Source: Acidilobaceae archaeon (GTDB taxonomy: Archaea; Thermoproteota; Thermoprotei_A; Sulfolobales; Acidilobaceae). From it: a DNA stretch of 32,411 bases. Where the stretch lies: NCBI GenBank assembly GCA_027080775.1, contig JALWPV010000002.1, positions 1 through 32,411 on the forward strand, written 5' to 3'. The notes beneath the pieces were generated by a model. That model saw only the letters and a program-made list of their open reading frames with translations. It did not search any database and was not told the DNA's origin. Positions 7,518-16,241 of the stretch are shown piece after piece; position 1 is the stretch's first letter, and the number at the start of each line of letters is the position of its first letter. The position numbers and the translations under genes were made by a program.

Positions 7518-7536
7518 CCCGCTGGTGGTACCCGGG

Positions 7537-8745
7537 TTGAGTGCTCCCACGCTAGATGTTGGGGAGAGGGTTAAGAGGATCGTCGGCGAGACCGCGTTCA
7601 CCTTCCTGGCCCTCGCCAGGGAGTACGAGGCTAGGGGTAGGAGGGTCATCAGCTTCGGGATAGGCCAGCCCGACTTCGTGACGCCCGCCCATATAAGGGA
7701 GGCCGCCAAGAGGGCCCTAGACGAGGGCTTCACGGGCTACACTGAGACCGCTGGGATACCGGAGCTCAGGGAGGCGATAGCGGAGTACCTCAACTCGCGC
7801 TACGGCTCGGACGTCAGGCCGGACGAGGTAGTGGTCACGACGGGCGCTAAGACGGCGATATTCATAGGGCTCGCGGCATACCTGAGGCCCGGCGACGAGG
7901 TCATCATACCCGAGCCCAGCTACTACGCCTACGCCCAGGTGGCTAAGCTCTTCGACGCCAAGCCCGTGTTCGTGCCGATGAGGTTCGAGCCCGGCAAGGG
8001 CTTCAGCCTCGACCTCGAGGCCATAGAGGACGCCGTCACCCCCAGGACCCGCGTTATAGTCCTGAATAACCCCCACAACCCCACGGGGGCGGTCTTCAGC
8101 CCAGAGGAGGTCGACGCCCTCTACGAGCTCGCGAGGAGGAAGGGGATAATGATAGCGGCTGACGAGATCTACGATAACTTCCTCTTCGACGGGGCCCGCT
8201 TCAAGAGCGTGATAAGCTACCCCGACTGGAGGGACCACGTGATCTACGTCAACGGGTTCTCGAAGACCTTCAGCATGACGGGCTGGAGGCTTGGCTACCT
8301 AGTCGTGAGGCGGGAGGTCATACCCAAGATGCTCGACCTAGCGGTGACGGTCTACAGTTGTGCAACGAGCTTCGCCCAGAAGGCGGGCGTCACAGCCCTG
8401 AGGGGCGACTGGGGCCCCGTCAGGGAGATGATTAAGGCATTCGAGGAGAGGGCCAGGATCCTCTACGACATACTCTCCAAGGCGCCCGGCATAGAGGCTT
8501 ACATGCCCCAGGGGGCCTTCTACATGTTCCCAAGGGTCAAGAAGCTGATGGACGCCATGGGCGTTGACGACGACGCGTTCGTCCACAGGCTCCTCGACGA
8601 GAAGGGGGTCCTAGTGCTCCCAGGCACGGCCTTCCCAGACAAGGCAGGCAAGGGCTTCATCAGGATAAGCTTCGCAACCGCAACAGAGCTAGTGAGGGAG
8701 GGGGCCCAACTCATAGTGGAGTTCGCCAGGGAGAAGATGGGCTAG
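7537..8745 (+). CDS. Class I/II aminotransferase (aspartate aminotransferase-like)
   Basis: This is a cytosolic PLP enzyme of fold type I that moves amino groups between amino acids and 2-oxoacids. It shows FGIGQPDF near the N-terminus, the [16 protein letters not shown] block, [11 protein letters not shown], the ADEIYD aspartate that binds the PLP pyridine nitrogen, the Schiff-base lysine in [16 protein letters not shown] and a C-terminal arginine region (GFIRISFA). The ~402-residue length fits archaeal aspartate aminotransferases, but substrate preference cannot be read from sequence. The frame is open from GTG 7525. I choose TTG 7537 because GGTGGT lies 7 nt upstream and the N-terminus then matches the family. 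Its TAG interlocks with the stop of the convergent adenosine-specific kinase gene. Confidence 0.93.
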   Translation: MSAPTLDVGERVKRIVGETAFTFLALAREYEARGRRVISFGIGQPDFVTPAHIREAAKRALDEGFTGYTETAGIPELREAIAEYLNSRYGSDVRPDEVVVTTGAKTAIFIGLAAYLRPGDEVIIPEPSYYAYAQVAKLFDAKPVFVPMRFEPGKGFSLDLEAIEDAVTPRTRVIVLNNPHNPTGAVFSPEEVDALYELARRKGIMIAADEIYDNFLFDGARFKSVISYPDWRDHVIYVNGFSKTFSMTGWRLGYLVVRREVIPKMLDLAVTVYSCATSFAQKAGVTALRGDWGPVREMIKAFEERARILYDILSKAPGIEAYMPQGAFYMFPRVKKLMDAMGVDDDAFVHRLLDEKGVLVLPGTAFPDKAGKGFIRISFATATELVREGAQLIVEFAREKMG

Positions 8746-9239
8746 CCCCTCTTATAGCCTATCTTTCTCAGGAACTCTATCCTCTCCCTCTTATCAGCCT
8801 CGCCCTCGACGCCCAGGGGCTTGAAGCCGTCGGCAACACCCAGGAGGGCCCTCTGCTCGCCTAGATCCGCCACTATCACCTTAACAGGGTTGGCTGTCGC
8901 GGCGTCGACGCCGACGACCTCCATAACCATCTTTACACGGTTCAAGACGTTAATAGGCCAGCCCTCCCTGATGTAGACTACGAAGACGTGGCCAGCAGCT
9001 ATCCTCCTACAAGCCTCGACGGCGAGGTCCTCCAGCTCCCTATCGTTGCCGTCGTGGCGTATCAGCCTCTTCCCACTGGCCTCGCAGAGGGCGACCCCGA
9101 ACCTCAGCGTGGGGCAGCTTGTAACGAGGGCCTCGTAGAGGTCCTCCACGGTCTTGATGAAGTGCGTCCTCCCAATAATCACGTTGGTGCCCTCAGGTAG
9201 GGGTATATCCACGACCTCAAGCCTGACCCCGCTGGCCAA
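8742..9239 (-). CDS. Adenosine-specific kinase family protein
   Basis: This 165-residue protein of the archaeal/bacterial adenosine-specific kinase family (Pfam PF04008) has the typical blocks [50 protein letters not shown] and a [20 protein letters not shown] stretch. Family members bind adenosine and nucleotides, though the physiological reaction is poorly established. The start is TTG 9239 with GGTGGG 7 nt upstream and a TATA-like T-tract about 40 nt upstream. It ends in the CTAG shared with the aminotransferase gene. It lies downstream of the large protease gene on the same strand but is separated from it by a terminator-like hairpin and appears to have its own promoter. Confidence 0.9.
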   Translation of the reverse strand: MASGVRLEVVDIPLPEGTNVIIGRTHFIKTVEDLYEALVTSCPTLRFGVALCEASGKRLIRHDGNDRELEDLAVEACRRIAAGHVFVVYIREGWPINVLNRVKMVMEVVGVDAATANPVKVIVADLGEQRALLGVADGFKPLGVEGEADKRERIEFLRKIGYKRG

Positions 9240-9278
9240 GGCGGGCCCACCAGGATGGGAGTAGGATTCGAGTGAGAT

Positions 9279-9306
9279 AAAAAACTGGAGAGCGGGAGGC
9301 TCCCGC
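9279..9306 (-). terminator. Hairpin plus T6 terminator of the protease gene, overlapping a promoter
   Basis: On the minus strand, 27 nt after the protease stop, comes GCGGGAGCCTCCCGC (GC-rich hairpin), then 7 nt, then TTTTTT. This looks like a terminator. The same T-tract (TTTTTTATC) is placed about 40 nt before the adenosine-kinase TTG, where its TATA box should be, so one element may do both jobs. Confidence 0.55.
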
Positions 9307-9332
9307 CCGTTAGCCTCTACTGAGGGCTAGGC

Positions 9333-12300
9333 CTAGTGTACAACGAAACCTGCCGCTGTGACGTAGATCATTGGCACTGCTGGTATTGCTTTTACGCCCA
9401 TGGGATAGCCGTACTGCGGCGAGGTCCAGCCTATTACTACGCTATAGCTGTGCGGCTCCATGACTAGCATCTCGAGTAGGTAGCTACCCGTACCGGCGTT
9501 GGTGGCGTCGTACTGGAATATGTAGTAGTGCGCCCTACCCGTGCCGGAGACATGTGGTGTGACCTTGAGGCCTGTGCCGCTGCCGAGTGGTATGAGGGCG
9601 TAGTCTAGTAGCTCTATGTCACTGTAGTAGGCTGAGATGTAGACGTTGGCCTTGACTCCCTTGAGGCCGGAGTGTATGTAGTAGATGTTGGGCATCATGA
9701 ACCTGTCGAAGGTTAGGAATATCTCCGGAGCCTCGCCGTCGTGGTCGCTGAACTTCTGGTGCACCACCAGCCAGTAGATGGTGTAGGTCTCGTTCTCCGC
9801 GCCGGGCCTGAAGTACCTCACGCTATCTATCGGGGCGTCGAAGCTCGCGATGCCGGGTAGCGGGTAGTCGAAGTAGCTGTATACTCCCCCGACTACGTAG
9901 GGATAGGTTAGCTTGGCTCCAAGCACGGCCGCGTCTATGTAGGCGGCGTAGCTCGTGTTGAAGACTCCCCACCAGTTGACTCCCGGGCCTATAAGGCCGG
10001 TGTCGTAGTCGGCGTTGGGGTTGCTCCACGCCACGACGACGTGGACGCCGCCGGTTATGAACTCGGGTAGCTCGTTAAATATTGCTATCGGGTAGACCCT
10101 CCAGTCACCCACCTCGGGCCTCCAGCCCTGGTCTAGGGTCGACCTGAAGGCGTAGTTGTCGTAGTAGTAGCCCTGTGGGCTACCCTTTATGACGTAGCTC
10201 ATCCTGGCCCAGGGGTTCACGGGCTTCGCCACCGGTATGCTTAGCGGCACGTTTATGACGCCGTATGAGCTGTTGATCACCACGTAGCCCTCGTAGATGC
10301 CGGGCTCTGCATTGGAGGGCACGCTTATGGTCACGTCGAATGTGGCCTCTGTGGTGTTAGAGGACACGCTGCTCGGCTCGCTGGCCATGCCGCAGTCGCT
10401 GGCGTTGTAGATCGCCAGGTATCCGTAGAGCGGCATGAGGCTCGTGCTGGTGTTGTACCACTGGTTGCCGAAGATTCTCAGCTCGACAGCCAGGTGGGCG
10501 ACGCTTAGGAGGGTGCTAACGCTTATGTTGGTGTAGTTCGCCACCGCCTCCGCGGCCCTTAGTATGGCCATCTGTGGGTCTCCCAGCTCTAGGTGGTAGA
10601 CGGGGCCTATCCTGTAGTCGTAGTTGAGCCTGCTTGTCTCGTAGTAGTACTTGGTGCCGTTCTTGTAGGCGTCTATCACGCTGTCATTGTTGAGGTCGAA
10701 CCAGACCACTAGCTCCCATATGGCGTCTATCTTGTTGTGGGTCGGGTCTGGCCTGCCGTCCGGCTGGCTCGCGAAGTAGTAGCTCGCAGGGAAGCCTAGG
10801 GCCAGCACGCTCAGGTTACCCTTGAGCACCTCATCCGCCGCTGTGGAGGTTAGGGGTATCGCTATCCTCGAGCCCGGCGGTAGGGCTGAGATGTTGAGGT
10901 ACACGTTGCCCTCCGAGTCGACGTAGAATAGGCTCGAGGCGTTCTCGCTAAGCACGGTTCCGTTGGCCGCCGCTGTTATGTTCCTGGCAGCGCTCACGTT
11001 TAGCACGTCACCCAGGCTGAGCTGGCCGGCCAGCCTTAGGGTGTAGTCGCTCACGTTGGCCGATATGTTGGAGGCGCCGCCGAGCGCCTGTATCACTACG
11101 GTCACGTTCCTTGTCTGGCCTGGGAGCATGGCTCCGGGGTAGACGGCGGTATCAGCAACCTTGCCCTCGAAGGTGCTCCAGACCTGGCTTAGGTTCATGT
11201 TTAGCATGGCTGCCATGCTCTCGTCTATGTACTGGAGCAGGTTGAGGGCGCTATCGTAGCTGTAGGCTATGTAGCCGCCATCCTCTATTGTCTCGATTGC
11301 CTTGGTGGCGTTGATGAAGCCGCTGCCCTGGCTATAGGCGTCGAAGCCCATGTTGGTTGCGGTGCTCTTCAGTATGGCCTTCACCAGGAGTGGGGTGGGT
11401 GTTATGTTGTTCTCCCTCAGCGCCTGCACTATCAGGGCCACGACGCCAGCGGTCATGGGGGTGGCCTCGCTGGTGCCGCTGAATAGCTCGTAGGCGTAGG
11501 TGCCATTGTAGGGTGCCTGGATTGCCCTAGAGCCGGCCCACTCGAAGCTGCCTATGGCCAGCACGTCGGGCTTGGGGTAGCCTAGCTCGGTTGGGCCCCT
11601 GTCGCTCCAGCTCACCACTAGGCCGTAAGTGCCGGGTAGGTAGGTGGCGTTCCCGATGCCGTAGGCTGGCCTGTAGTAGAAGTCCACAGCGGCGCCGACG
11701 GTTATCACGAAGGCGGCGGCGCCGGGTATGGTGACGCTACCCAGGCCGGGGCCTCCGTTGCCGGCTGCGTGGACTATGATCGTGTTGCTTACTATGCTTA
11801 TGAAGTCCTCCCAGAGGCTCGTTGGGTCGGCGTCGCTGGCGTAGCCGTTGAATAGCAGCCAGCTACTGCCCCAGCTGTTGCTTATGATGTCAACCTTGTG
11901 GTTGCCCGTGTAGTTCCATGTGTAGGTCTCGGCGTTCACCTGGTCGAAGCCTGCTAGCCATAGCTCCGCTGTTATCACGTCGCCATTCCAGAGGGCGACC
12001 GCCGCTCCCACGGTGGCGTTGGGTGCCATGCCGGGCATCTTGGTTGTGAAGTTGACGCCGGGGGCGGTGCTTATGATTGTCCTGTTCGTCTCGCCGCTGG
12101 CGGCGGCCACGTGGGCGCAGGCGGTGCCGTGGCCGTAGAAGTCGTAGAGCAGGTCAATCCACCTGCCGTGCTGGGTGTCGAGGCCGGGTATCACGTAGGA
12201 CGTGGGCTCCCAGTCGCTCATCCAGTCGAGCCCGTACTCCTTGCTTGGCCCGAAGACGCCGTAGTAGTCGTAGAGCGCCCCGGCGAGGGCTCCGAGGCTG

Positions 12301-13595
12301 AAGTCCGGCACGCCGTCGCCCGTGAAGTCCCTGTTCGCTGTTAGGGTCCCGTTGTAGCTTAGCCCGGTCTCGTCGGCGAAGCTCATGTCTAGTAGGCTGC
12401 TGTTGGCCTCGGGTATGGCGCCGTTTGTAACGTTGTGGAGGGCCTCCATAACCATGTAGTAGGTCGTGGAGAGGTCTATGTAGACGGTGTCGAAGGTCCC
12501 GTCGCCGTTGGTGTCAGCGAAGATGGCGGGGGCGGTGTACTCTAGGATACCGTACATGGGTATGCCCTGCTCGGTGTAGTACACGAAGAGTACCTGGAAT
12601 ACTAGGCCGAAGGTTATGTTACCGCTTATCCCCGAGGGTATCTCGTACGCCTTATTCAGTATGGTTAGGTTGTAGGTGTACTCCTCACCGTTTATTAGGT
12701 TGAGGGCTGTTGCGAAGGCGTGGTCGGTCACGTATATGTTGCCTAGGGCGAATACGGGTATCTCGTTGTTGAAGTCGGGGGAGCCGGTGACGTTTATGTA
12801 GGTGTCGTTTATCTTCTGGACGGGTATCATGAGTGTGAGGCCCAGCTCGTCGGCGTCGAAGGTCAGGGGTAGCCCGTTGTCGGTCGCCACCTTGCTGGAG
12901 CCTAGGTCGGGCGAGCCCAGGTCGACGCCGGTGTCGACTATGCCTATCTTGACCCCCTGCCCGCTGATGTTGTAGTGCTCCCACACGTATGCCGCGCCTG
13001 TTAGGTTGGGGGCAGAGTAGATCAGGTACCCGTCGCCCGAGCCGCTGCCGCCCAGGGGCGTGGGCGCGTGGGGCGCGGCCAGGGCCTCCGGGGCGCCCCG
13101 GGGCTGTAGCTCGTCTAGGAGGCTCCTCTGCGGCTCTATCCTGAGGACGAAGGGTAGGGTCGCGAGCTTCTCTACCTGCTTCTGGGTCGCCAGGGCGAAG
13201 GCCACGCTCAGCCTGCCAGTCTTTAATGCCGAGGTGACCCTGTAGACGTTCTCCTCTATCACCCTAAGCTCCTGGTCGCCGCCCCTGTAGTAGATAGCCA
13301 CCCGGGCCAGGTGGCCTGGGCCCTTGTAGAACTTGAGGCCGCTGTGGGCTATCCCCTCCATTATTAGCTTGTCAAGCTTCTGGTCGCCCACTATGCTGTT
13401 ATATGCCCCGGGCTTGAGTAGCTCGGGGGCGATCTTCTCCTCGGGGCTCACGCCGGGCTTTCCGGGTAGCGTGTAGGCGCTGGCCGAGGCAGCGGGCGCT
13501 ACCAGTGGGAGCACCATTATTGCTATGAGCACGGATGCGGCTATTGCCATTAGCTTAGGAGCTCTGGGGTTCAAGCTCCACTCAACCCCGCTCAA
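9333..13595 (-). CDS. Giant secreted subtilisin-like (S8) protease, STABLE/pyrolysin-like
   Basis: This 1420-residue extracellular serine protease has a signal peptide with a hydrophobic core near residues 16-36 ending APAASASA, followed by a pro-region to about 165. The catalytic triad is D221 (GIVDTGVD), H489 (FYGHGTACAH) and S709 (FSGTSEATP), with the oxyanion asparagine N613 (AAGNGG). The ~268-residue insert between Asp and His, the ~700-residue C-terminal beta-rich region and the total size match the pyrolysin, tripeptidyl-peptidase II-like and S-layer-associated STABLE proteases. Calcium-site-like loops occur at DTNGDGTFD (361), DFTGDGVPD (423) and DLNNDSVID. More than 30 N-x-S/T sequons suggest heavy glycosylation. 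There is no C-terminal membrane anchor. TTG 13595 gives a ~10-nt leader; ATG at residue 16 would still keep a signal peptide. Confidence 0.93.
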   Translation of the reverse strand: MSGVEWSLNPRAPKLMAIAASVLIAIMVLPLVAPAASASAYTLPGKPGVSPEEKIAPELLKPGAYNSIVGDQKLDKLIMEGIAHSGLKFYKGPGHLARVAIYYRGGDQELRVIEENVYRVTSALKTGRLSVAFALATQKQVEKLATLPFVLRIEPQRSLLDELQPRGAPEALAAPHAPTPLGGSGSGDGYLIYSAPNLTGAAYVWEHYNISGQGVKIGIVDTGVDLGSPDLGSSKVATDNGLPLTFDADELGLTLMIPVQKINDTYINVTGSPDFNNEIPVFALGNIYVTDHAFATALNLINGEEYTYNLTILNKAYEIPSGISGNITFGLVFQVLFVYYTEQGIPMYGILEYTAPAIFADTNGDGTFDTVYIDLSTTYYMVMEALHNVTNGAIPEANSSLLDMSFADETGLSYNGTLTANRDFTGDGVPDFSLGALAGALYDYYGVFGPSKEYGLDWMSDWEPTSYVIPGLDTQHGRWIDLLYDFYGHGTACAHVAAASGETNRTIISTAPGVNFTTKMPGMAPNATVGAAVALWNGDVITAELWLAGFDQVNAETYTWNYTGNHKVDIISNSWGSSWLLFNGYASDADPTSLWEDFISIVSNTIIVHAAGNGGPGLGSVTIPGAAAFVITVGAAVDFYYRPAYGIGNATYLPGTYGLVVSWSDRGPTELGYPKPDVLAIGSFEWAGSRAIQAPYNGTYAYELFSGTSEATPMTAGVVALIVQALRENNITPTPLLVKAILKSTATNMGFDAYSQGSGFINATKAIETIEDGGYIAYSYDSALNLLQYIDESMAAMLNMNLSQVWSTFEGKVADTAVYPGAMLPGQTRNVTVVIQALGGASNISANVSDYTLRLAGQLSLGDVLNVSAARNITAAANGTVLSENASSLFYVDSEGNVYLNISALPPGSRIAIPLTSTAADEVLKGNLSVLALGFPASYYFASQPDGRPDPTHNKIDAIWELVVWFDLNNDSVIDAYKNGTKYYYETSRLNYDYRIGPVYHLELGDPQMAILRAAEAVANYTNISVSTLLSVAHLAVELRIFGNQWYNTSTSLMPLYGYLAIYNASDCGMASEPSSVSSNTTEATFDVTISVPSNAEPGIYEGYVVINSSYGVINVPLSIPVAKPVNPWARMSYVIKGSPQGYYYDNYAFRSTLDQGWRPEVGDWRVYPIAIFNELPEFITGGVHVVVAWSNPNADYDTGLIGPGVNWWGVFNTSYAAYIDAAVLGAKLTYPYVVGGVYSYFDYPLPGIASFDAPIDSVRYFRPGAENETYTIYWLVVHQKFSDHDGEAPEIFLTFDRFMMPNIYYIHSGLKGVKANVYISAYYSDIELLDYALIPLGSGTGLKVTPHVSGTGRAHYYIFQYDATNAGTGSYLLEMLVMEPHSYSVVIGWTSPQYGYPMGVKAIPAVPMIYVTAAGFVVH

Positions 13596-13627
13596 TAGTC
13601 AGTCTCAACTAGGAATAAGTGTCTCCC

Positions 13628-13633
13628 TTAAAA
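13628..13633 (-). promoter_or_regulatory. TATA box of the protease gene
   Basis: TTTTAA within CGCTTTTAAGGG lies 33-38 nt before the protease TTG. It predicts a leader of about 10 nt, so translation would be nearly leaderless; no clear Shine-Dalgarno is present. Confidence 0.45.
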
Positions 13634-13668
13634 GCGTTCAACCATGGAGGGAGCCTCTAGCAGGGGGG

Positions 13669-14442
13669 CTAGCCCGGCTCCCGGTATAACCCAGGCCAGA
13701 CCCCCCTCCTCCTGAGCATGGCCCTCACGTGGGGGTAGAGCGTGACCACCTCCGGCTCCAGCTCCCCGGGGAGGCGGGGGTCTATGGAGTAGAGCCTCTC
13801 GAGGAGCCCCGCTACGGCCTTCTCGTCGTCGAAGCCGAGGACTAGGGCCGGCCTGTAGTCCCTGCCGGGCACCAGGCCCTCCCCGGCTAGCCTCTCGAGG
13901 GCGCGCAGCTGGAGCTCGAAGGCCCAGGAGGCCGCCCCGGTCACCCTCTCGAAGGTCTCGGGGCTCGCGGCCTTGAGGGACACCCTGAAGAACACCCTGC
14001 CCCTCCCCGCGGCTCTGAGGAGGTCGCGGGGCTCCACCCTCCCGGCCCCTACGAGGATCCCGTTGGTCTCCACCACGAAGACTGCGCGGGGGAGGCGTGC
14101 GAGGACCCCGCGGGCCAGCTCGACGAGGTGCCACCACCCGATCGTGGGCTCGCCACCCGTGAGCCTCGCAACATAAACCCTACGCCCGCGAGCCTCCAAG
14201 GCGAGCCTCTTCGCCGCTTCCCCCGGGCCCAGGAGCACGCCCCCGCCGGCCTTGTAGGCGAACCTCCAGGCCCAGCAGAAGGCGCACCTGAGGTTGCAGC
14301 CTATCACATCACCGGCCACGTTGCCCCCGTAGTGACGGCTCCACCTGAACCTAGCGTACCTCCTAAGCTGCACCCCACCCCTCCAGGGGGCGACGAGGGG
14401 CTCTAGCCTCTCAGCCAGCCGCAGGGGGTCGAAGCCAGGCAG
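13669..14442 (-). CDS. Radical SAM protein
   Basis: This archaeal radical S-adenosylmethionine protein has the cluster-binding motif C-x3-C-x2-C in DVIGCNLRCAFCWAWRF, the SAM-contact GGEPT motif (RLTGGEPTIGWWHLVEL), then ETNG and RVSLKA strands. Its substrate is unknown; it resembles stand-alone activase-like radical SAM proteins, but no glycyl-radical partner lies nearby. The GTG at 14373 sits too close to the cluster motif, and the frame upstream reads like protein (FDPLRLAERLEPLVAPWRGG) with no ATG, GTG or TTG. I therefore choose CTG 14442, preceded by GAGGTGGACC, for a 257-residue product. A TATA-like GTATAG at 14472 would start transcription only ~6 nt upstream, so the ribosome site may not be in that transcript. 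Confidence 0.83.
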   Translation of the reverse strand: MPGFDPLRLAERLEPLVAPWRGGVQLRRYARFRWSRHYGGNVAGDVIGCNLRCAFCWAWRFAYKAGGGVLLGPGEAAKRLALEARGRRVYVARLTGGEPTIGWWHLVELARGVLARLPRAVFVVETNGILVGAGRVEPRDLLRAAGRGRVFFRVSLKAASPETFERVTGAASWAFELQLRALERLAGEGLVPGRDYRPALVLGFDDEKAVAGLLERLYSIDPRLPGELEPEVVTLYPHVRAMLRRRGVWPGLYREPG

Positions 14443-14471
14443 CCCGGGTCCACCTCTCCATAGCCCCGACT

Positions 14472-14477
14472 CTATAC
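14472..14477. promoter_or_regulatory. TATA element between radical SAM and epimerase genes
   Basis: CTATAC lies 38-43 nt before the epimerase TTG at 14515 and about 30-35 nt before the radical SAM CTG at 14442. It is the only AT-rich stretch between the two divergent genes and may serve both. Confidence 0.4.
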
Positions 14478-14514
14478 CCCGCCCAAGCCCCGAGAGCCCT
14501 GGGGGGCTGGGCCT

Positions 14515-15468
14515 TTGAGGGTTGTCCTAGTCGGGGGCCTCGGCTTCCTGGGGGCTGCGCTCTCCGAGAGGCTCGCGGGCCAGGGCTGGCGGGTGGTTGT
14601 GGCGGCCCGCCGCTCGAGCGCCCAGCGCCGGCCCCGGCTGGCCTCTTACCTGAGGGGCCTGGGGGTCGAGCTAGCCCTGGCCCCCGGGGGCATCGACGCG
14701 GGCTTTCTCGAGGGCCTAGGGGGCGATGTGTACTACCACCTAGCTGGGAGGATAAGGGGCTCCAGGGGGATGTGGGAGGCCCACGCCCGCCTCGCCGCGG
14801 TGGTTGTTGAGGCTGCCTCCAGGCTGGGGTCTAGGGTGGTCTATGTTAGCTCGGTTAGGACGCCCGGGAGGATCCTGGGGGCCGGGAGGTGCTCTAGGGT
14901 CGTCGAGGAGGAGCCCCACCTCGACCACGCTAGGGTGAGGCCCGAGACCCCCTACGAGAGGTCCAAGGCGGAGGGCGAGAGGATCGTGGCCTCCTACCGG
15001 GGGCCCTGGGCCATACTGAGGCCCGGCCTCCTCGTGGGCAGGTGGGGCTACCACACCGAGTGGAGGCTCACAGCCCTCGCCTCCAAGCTGAGGCTCGCCC
15101 CGAGCCTCCCCTGCGTGCCCGTCACACCAGTCTCGGGGCTGGCCTCGATGCTCGCCGGGGCCGGCGAGGGCCGCTACGACGGGCTCTGGGTCAACGCCCT
15201 GGCGTGTACATGCGACCTCTCGAGGGTCACACTTGAAGCCTGCAAGAGGCTCACGGGGGGCGGGTGCAGGAGGATCCCCGTAGCCCCCCTCCTAGGCCTC
15301 GCGGGCAGGCTCTCCTCGGAGGCCACGCCCCCCAGGGAGCTGTGGGTCATGGCCAGGAGGGGTTACAGGTACGAGTCGAGGCACCCCCAGCCTCCCTGGC
15401 CGAGCCCCGAGGAGGCTGCTGCCGAGTGGGCCTCGTGGCTCAAGTGGTGGGGGAGCCTCAGCCTCTAG
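14515..15468 (+). CDS. NAD(P)-dependent epimerase/dehydratase (extended SDR)
   Basis: This is a 317-residue extended short-chain dehydrogenase/reductase with the Rossmann motif VVLVGGLGFLGAAL at the N-terminus, DVYYHLAGRIRG near residue 70, VVYVSSVRT and the catalytic Tyr-x3-Lys in PYERSKAEGERIV. Proteins of this type act on nucleotide sugars or related substrates, or are non-catalytic NDUFA9-like members. The substrate cannot be assigned, and no sugar-pathway neighbours are present. The TTG 14515 start lies about 7 nt after GGGGGG and ~41 nt after the TATA element. The last 11 nt overlap the 3' end of the convergent HAD phosphatase gene. Confidence 0.85.
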   Translation: MRVVLVGGLGFLGAALSERLAGQGWRVVVAARRSSAQRRPRLASYLRGLGVELALAPGGIDAGFLEGLGGDVYYHLAGRIRGSRGMWEAHARLAAVVVEAASRLGSRVVYVSSVRTPGRILGAGRCSRVVEEEPHLDHARVRPETPYERSKAEGERIVASYRGPWAILRPGLLVGRWGYHTEWRLTALASKLRLAPSLPCVPVTPVSGLASMLAGAGEGRYDGLWVNALACTCDLSRVTLEACKRLTGGGCRRIPVAPLLGLAGRLSSEATPPRELWVMARRGYRYESRHPQPPWPSPEEAAAEWASWLKWWGSLSL

Positions 15469-16180
15469 GGGGGAGGCGGCCCTCCAGGATGAGCCTGGCC
15501 ACCTCGGCGAACCCCCTCCCGCCAGGCTCCCGGGCCACGTAGTCGACCCGGGCCCTGACCTCCTCGGCCGCGTCCCCGGGGCAGGCGGAGTAGCCAGCCG
15601 CCTCCAGCAGCTCGAGGTCGTTCTCACCGTCCCCGAGGGCCACCGCCTCCCCCAGGCTCGCCCCCACGAGCCCGGCGGCGACCTCCGCGCCACGGGCCTT
15701 GGAGACCTCGGGGGGCGCTATGTGGAAGGCGAAGCCCGTCCACAGGATCCTTCCCCTCCACCCCGCCCTCTCAACGGCCTCCTCCACGGCCCTGAGGGCC
15801 TCCCGGGCCCCCAGGCCCTCCGGGGGTAGGAAGGCGAGGTCGTGGTGCCTGTAGGGGTTCTGCCAGCTAGCCCTGAAGCCTCTCGCCACCAGGTCCTCCT
15901 CCAGGGAAGCGGGGGGCTTGCCCCTGCAGACGTGGTACACCCTGCCCCCATAGAAGACCGTGCAGCCGTTCTCAGCCACCACCGGCCCCCGGGCGCCGAG
16001 GTACCTGGCGAGGCCCGCGGCGACTGGCACGCTGTTCCCGGTCACGAGCGAGACCCTCACCCCGGCCTCCTCGAGCCCCCTGATGGCCCTGGCAGCCTCT
16101 AGGCATAGGAGGAGGCTCCCGCGGGCGAGGGTTATGGTGCCGTCTACGTCGGTGAACACGATCCTAACCCTACCCGGCAC
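15458..16180 (-). CDS. HAD-family phosphatase (archaeal phosphoglycolate phosphatase-like)
   Basis: This is a 240-residue HAD hydrolase with the motif I nucleophile/acid pair DVDGT (VFTDVDGTITLARG), motif II in SLVTGNSVPV, motif III lysine in VSKARGAEV and motif IV GDGENDLELL. The Cof-type cap between motifs II and III fits the archaeal phosphoglycolate phosphatase / sucrose-phosphatase-like group. The likely reaction is Mg-dependent hydrolysis of a small phosphate ester such as 2-phosphoglycolate, but the specificity is inferred. The start is GTG 16180, with a T6 tract ~40 nt upstream as the probable promoter. It lies 61 nt downstream of ferritin on the same strand and overlaps the epimerase gene tail to tail. 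Confidence 0.87.
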   Translation of the reverse strand: MPGRVRIVFTDVDGTITLARGSLLLCLEAARAIRGLEEAGVRVSLVTGNSVPVAAGLARYLGARGPVVAENGCTVFYGGRVYHVCRGKPPASLEEDLVARGFRASWQNPYRHHDLAFLPPEGLGAREALRAVEEAVERAGWRGRILWTGFAFHIAPPEVSKARGAEVAAGLVGASLGEAVALGDGENDLELLEAAGYSACPGDAAEEVRARVDYVAREPGGRGFAEVARLILEGRLPPRG

Positions 16181-16220
16181 GGCTCACCGCCATCGAGGGC
16201 GTCGGGGGCGTGGGGGAGGC

Positions 16221-16226
16221 AAAAAA
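16221..16226 (-). promoter_or_regulatory. T6 tract: ferritin 3' end / HAD promoter
   Basis: TTTTTT on the minus strand lies 15 nt after the ferritin stop and about 41 nt before the HAD GTG. It fits both a T-rich archaeal terminator and a weak TATA element, as also seen at 9279-9284. Confidence 0.4.
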
Positions 16227-16241
16227 GCGGGGCCGCCTGGG

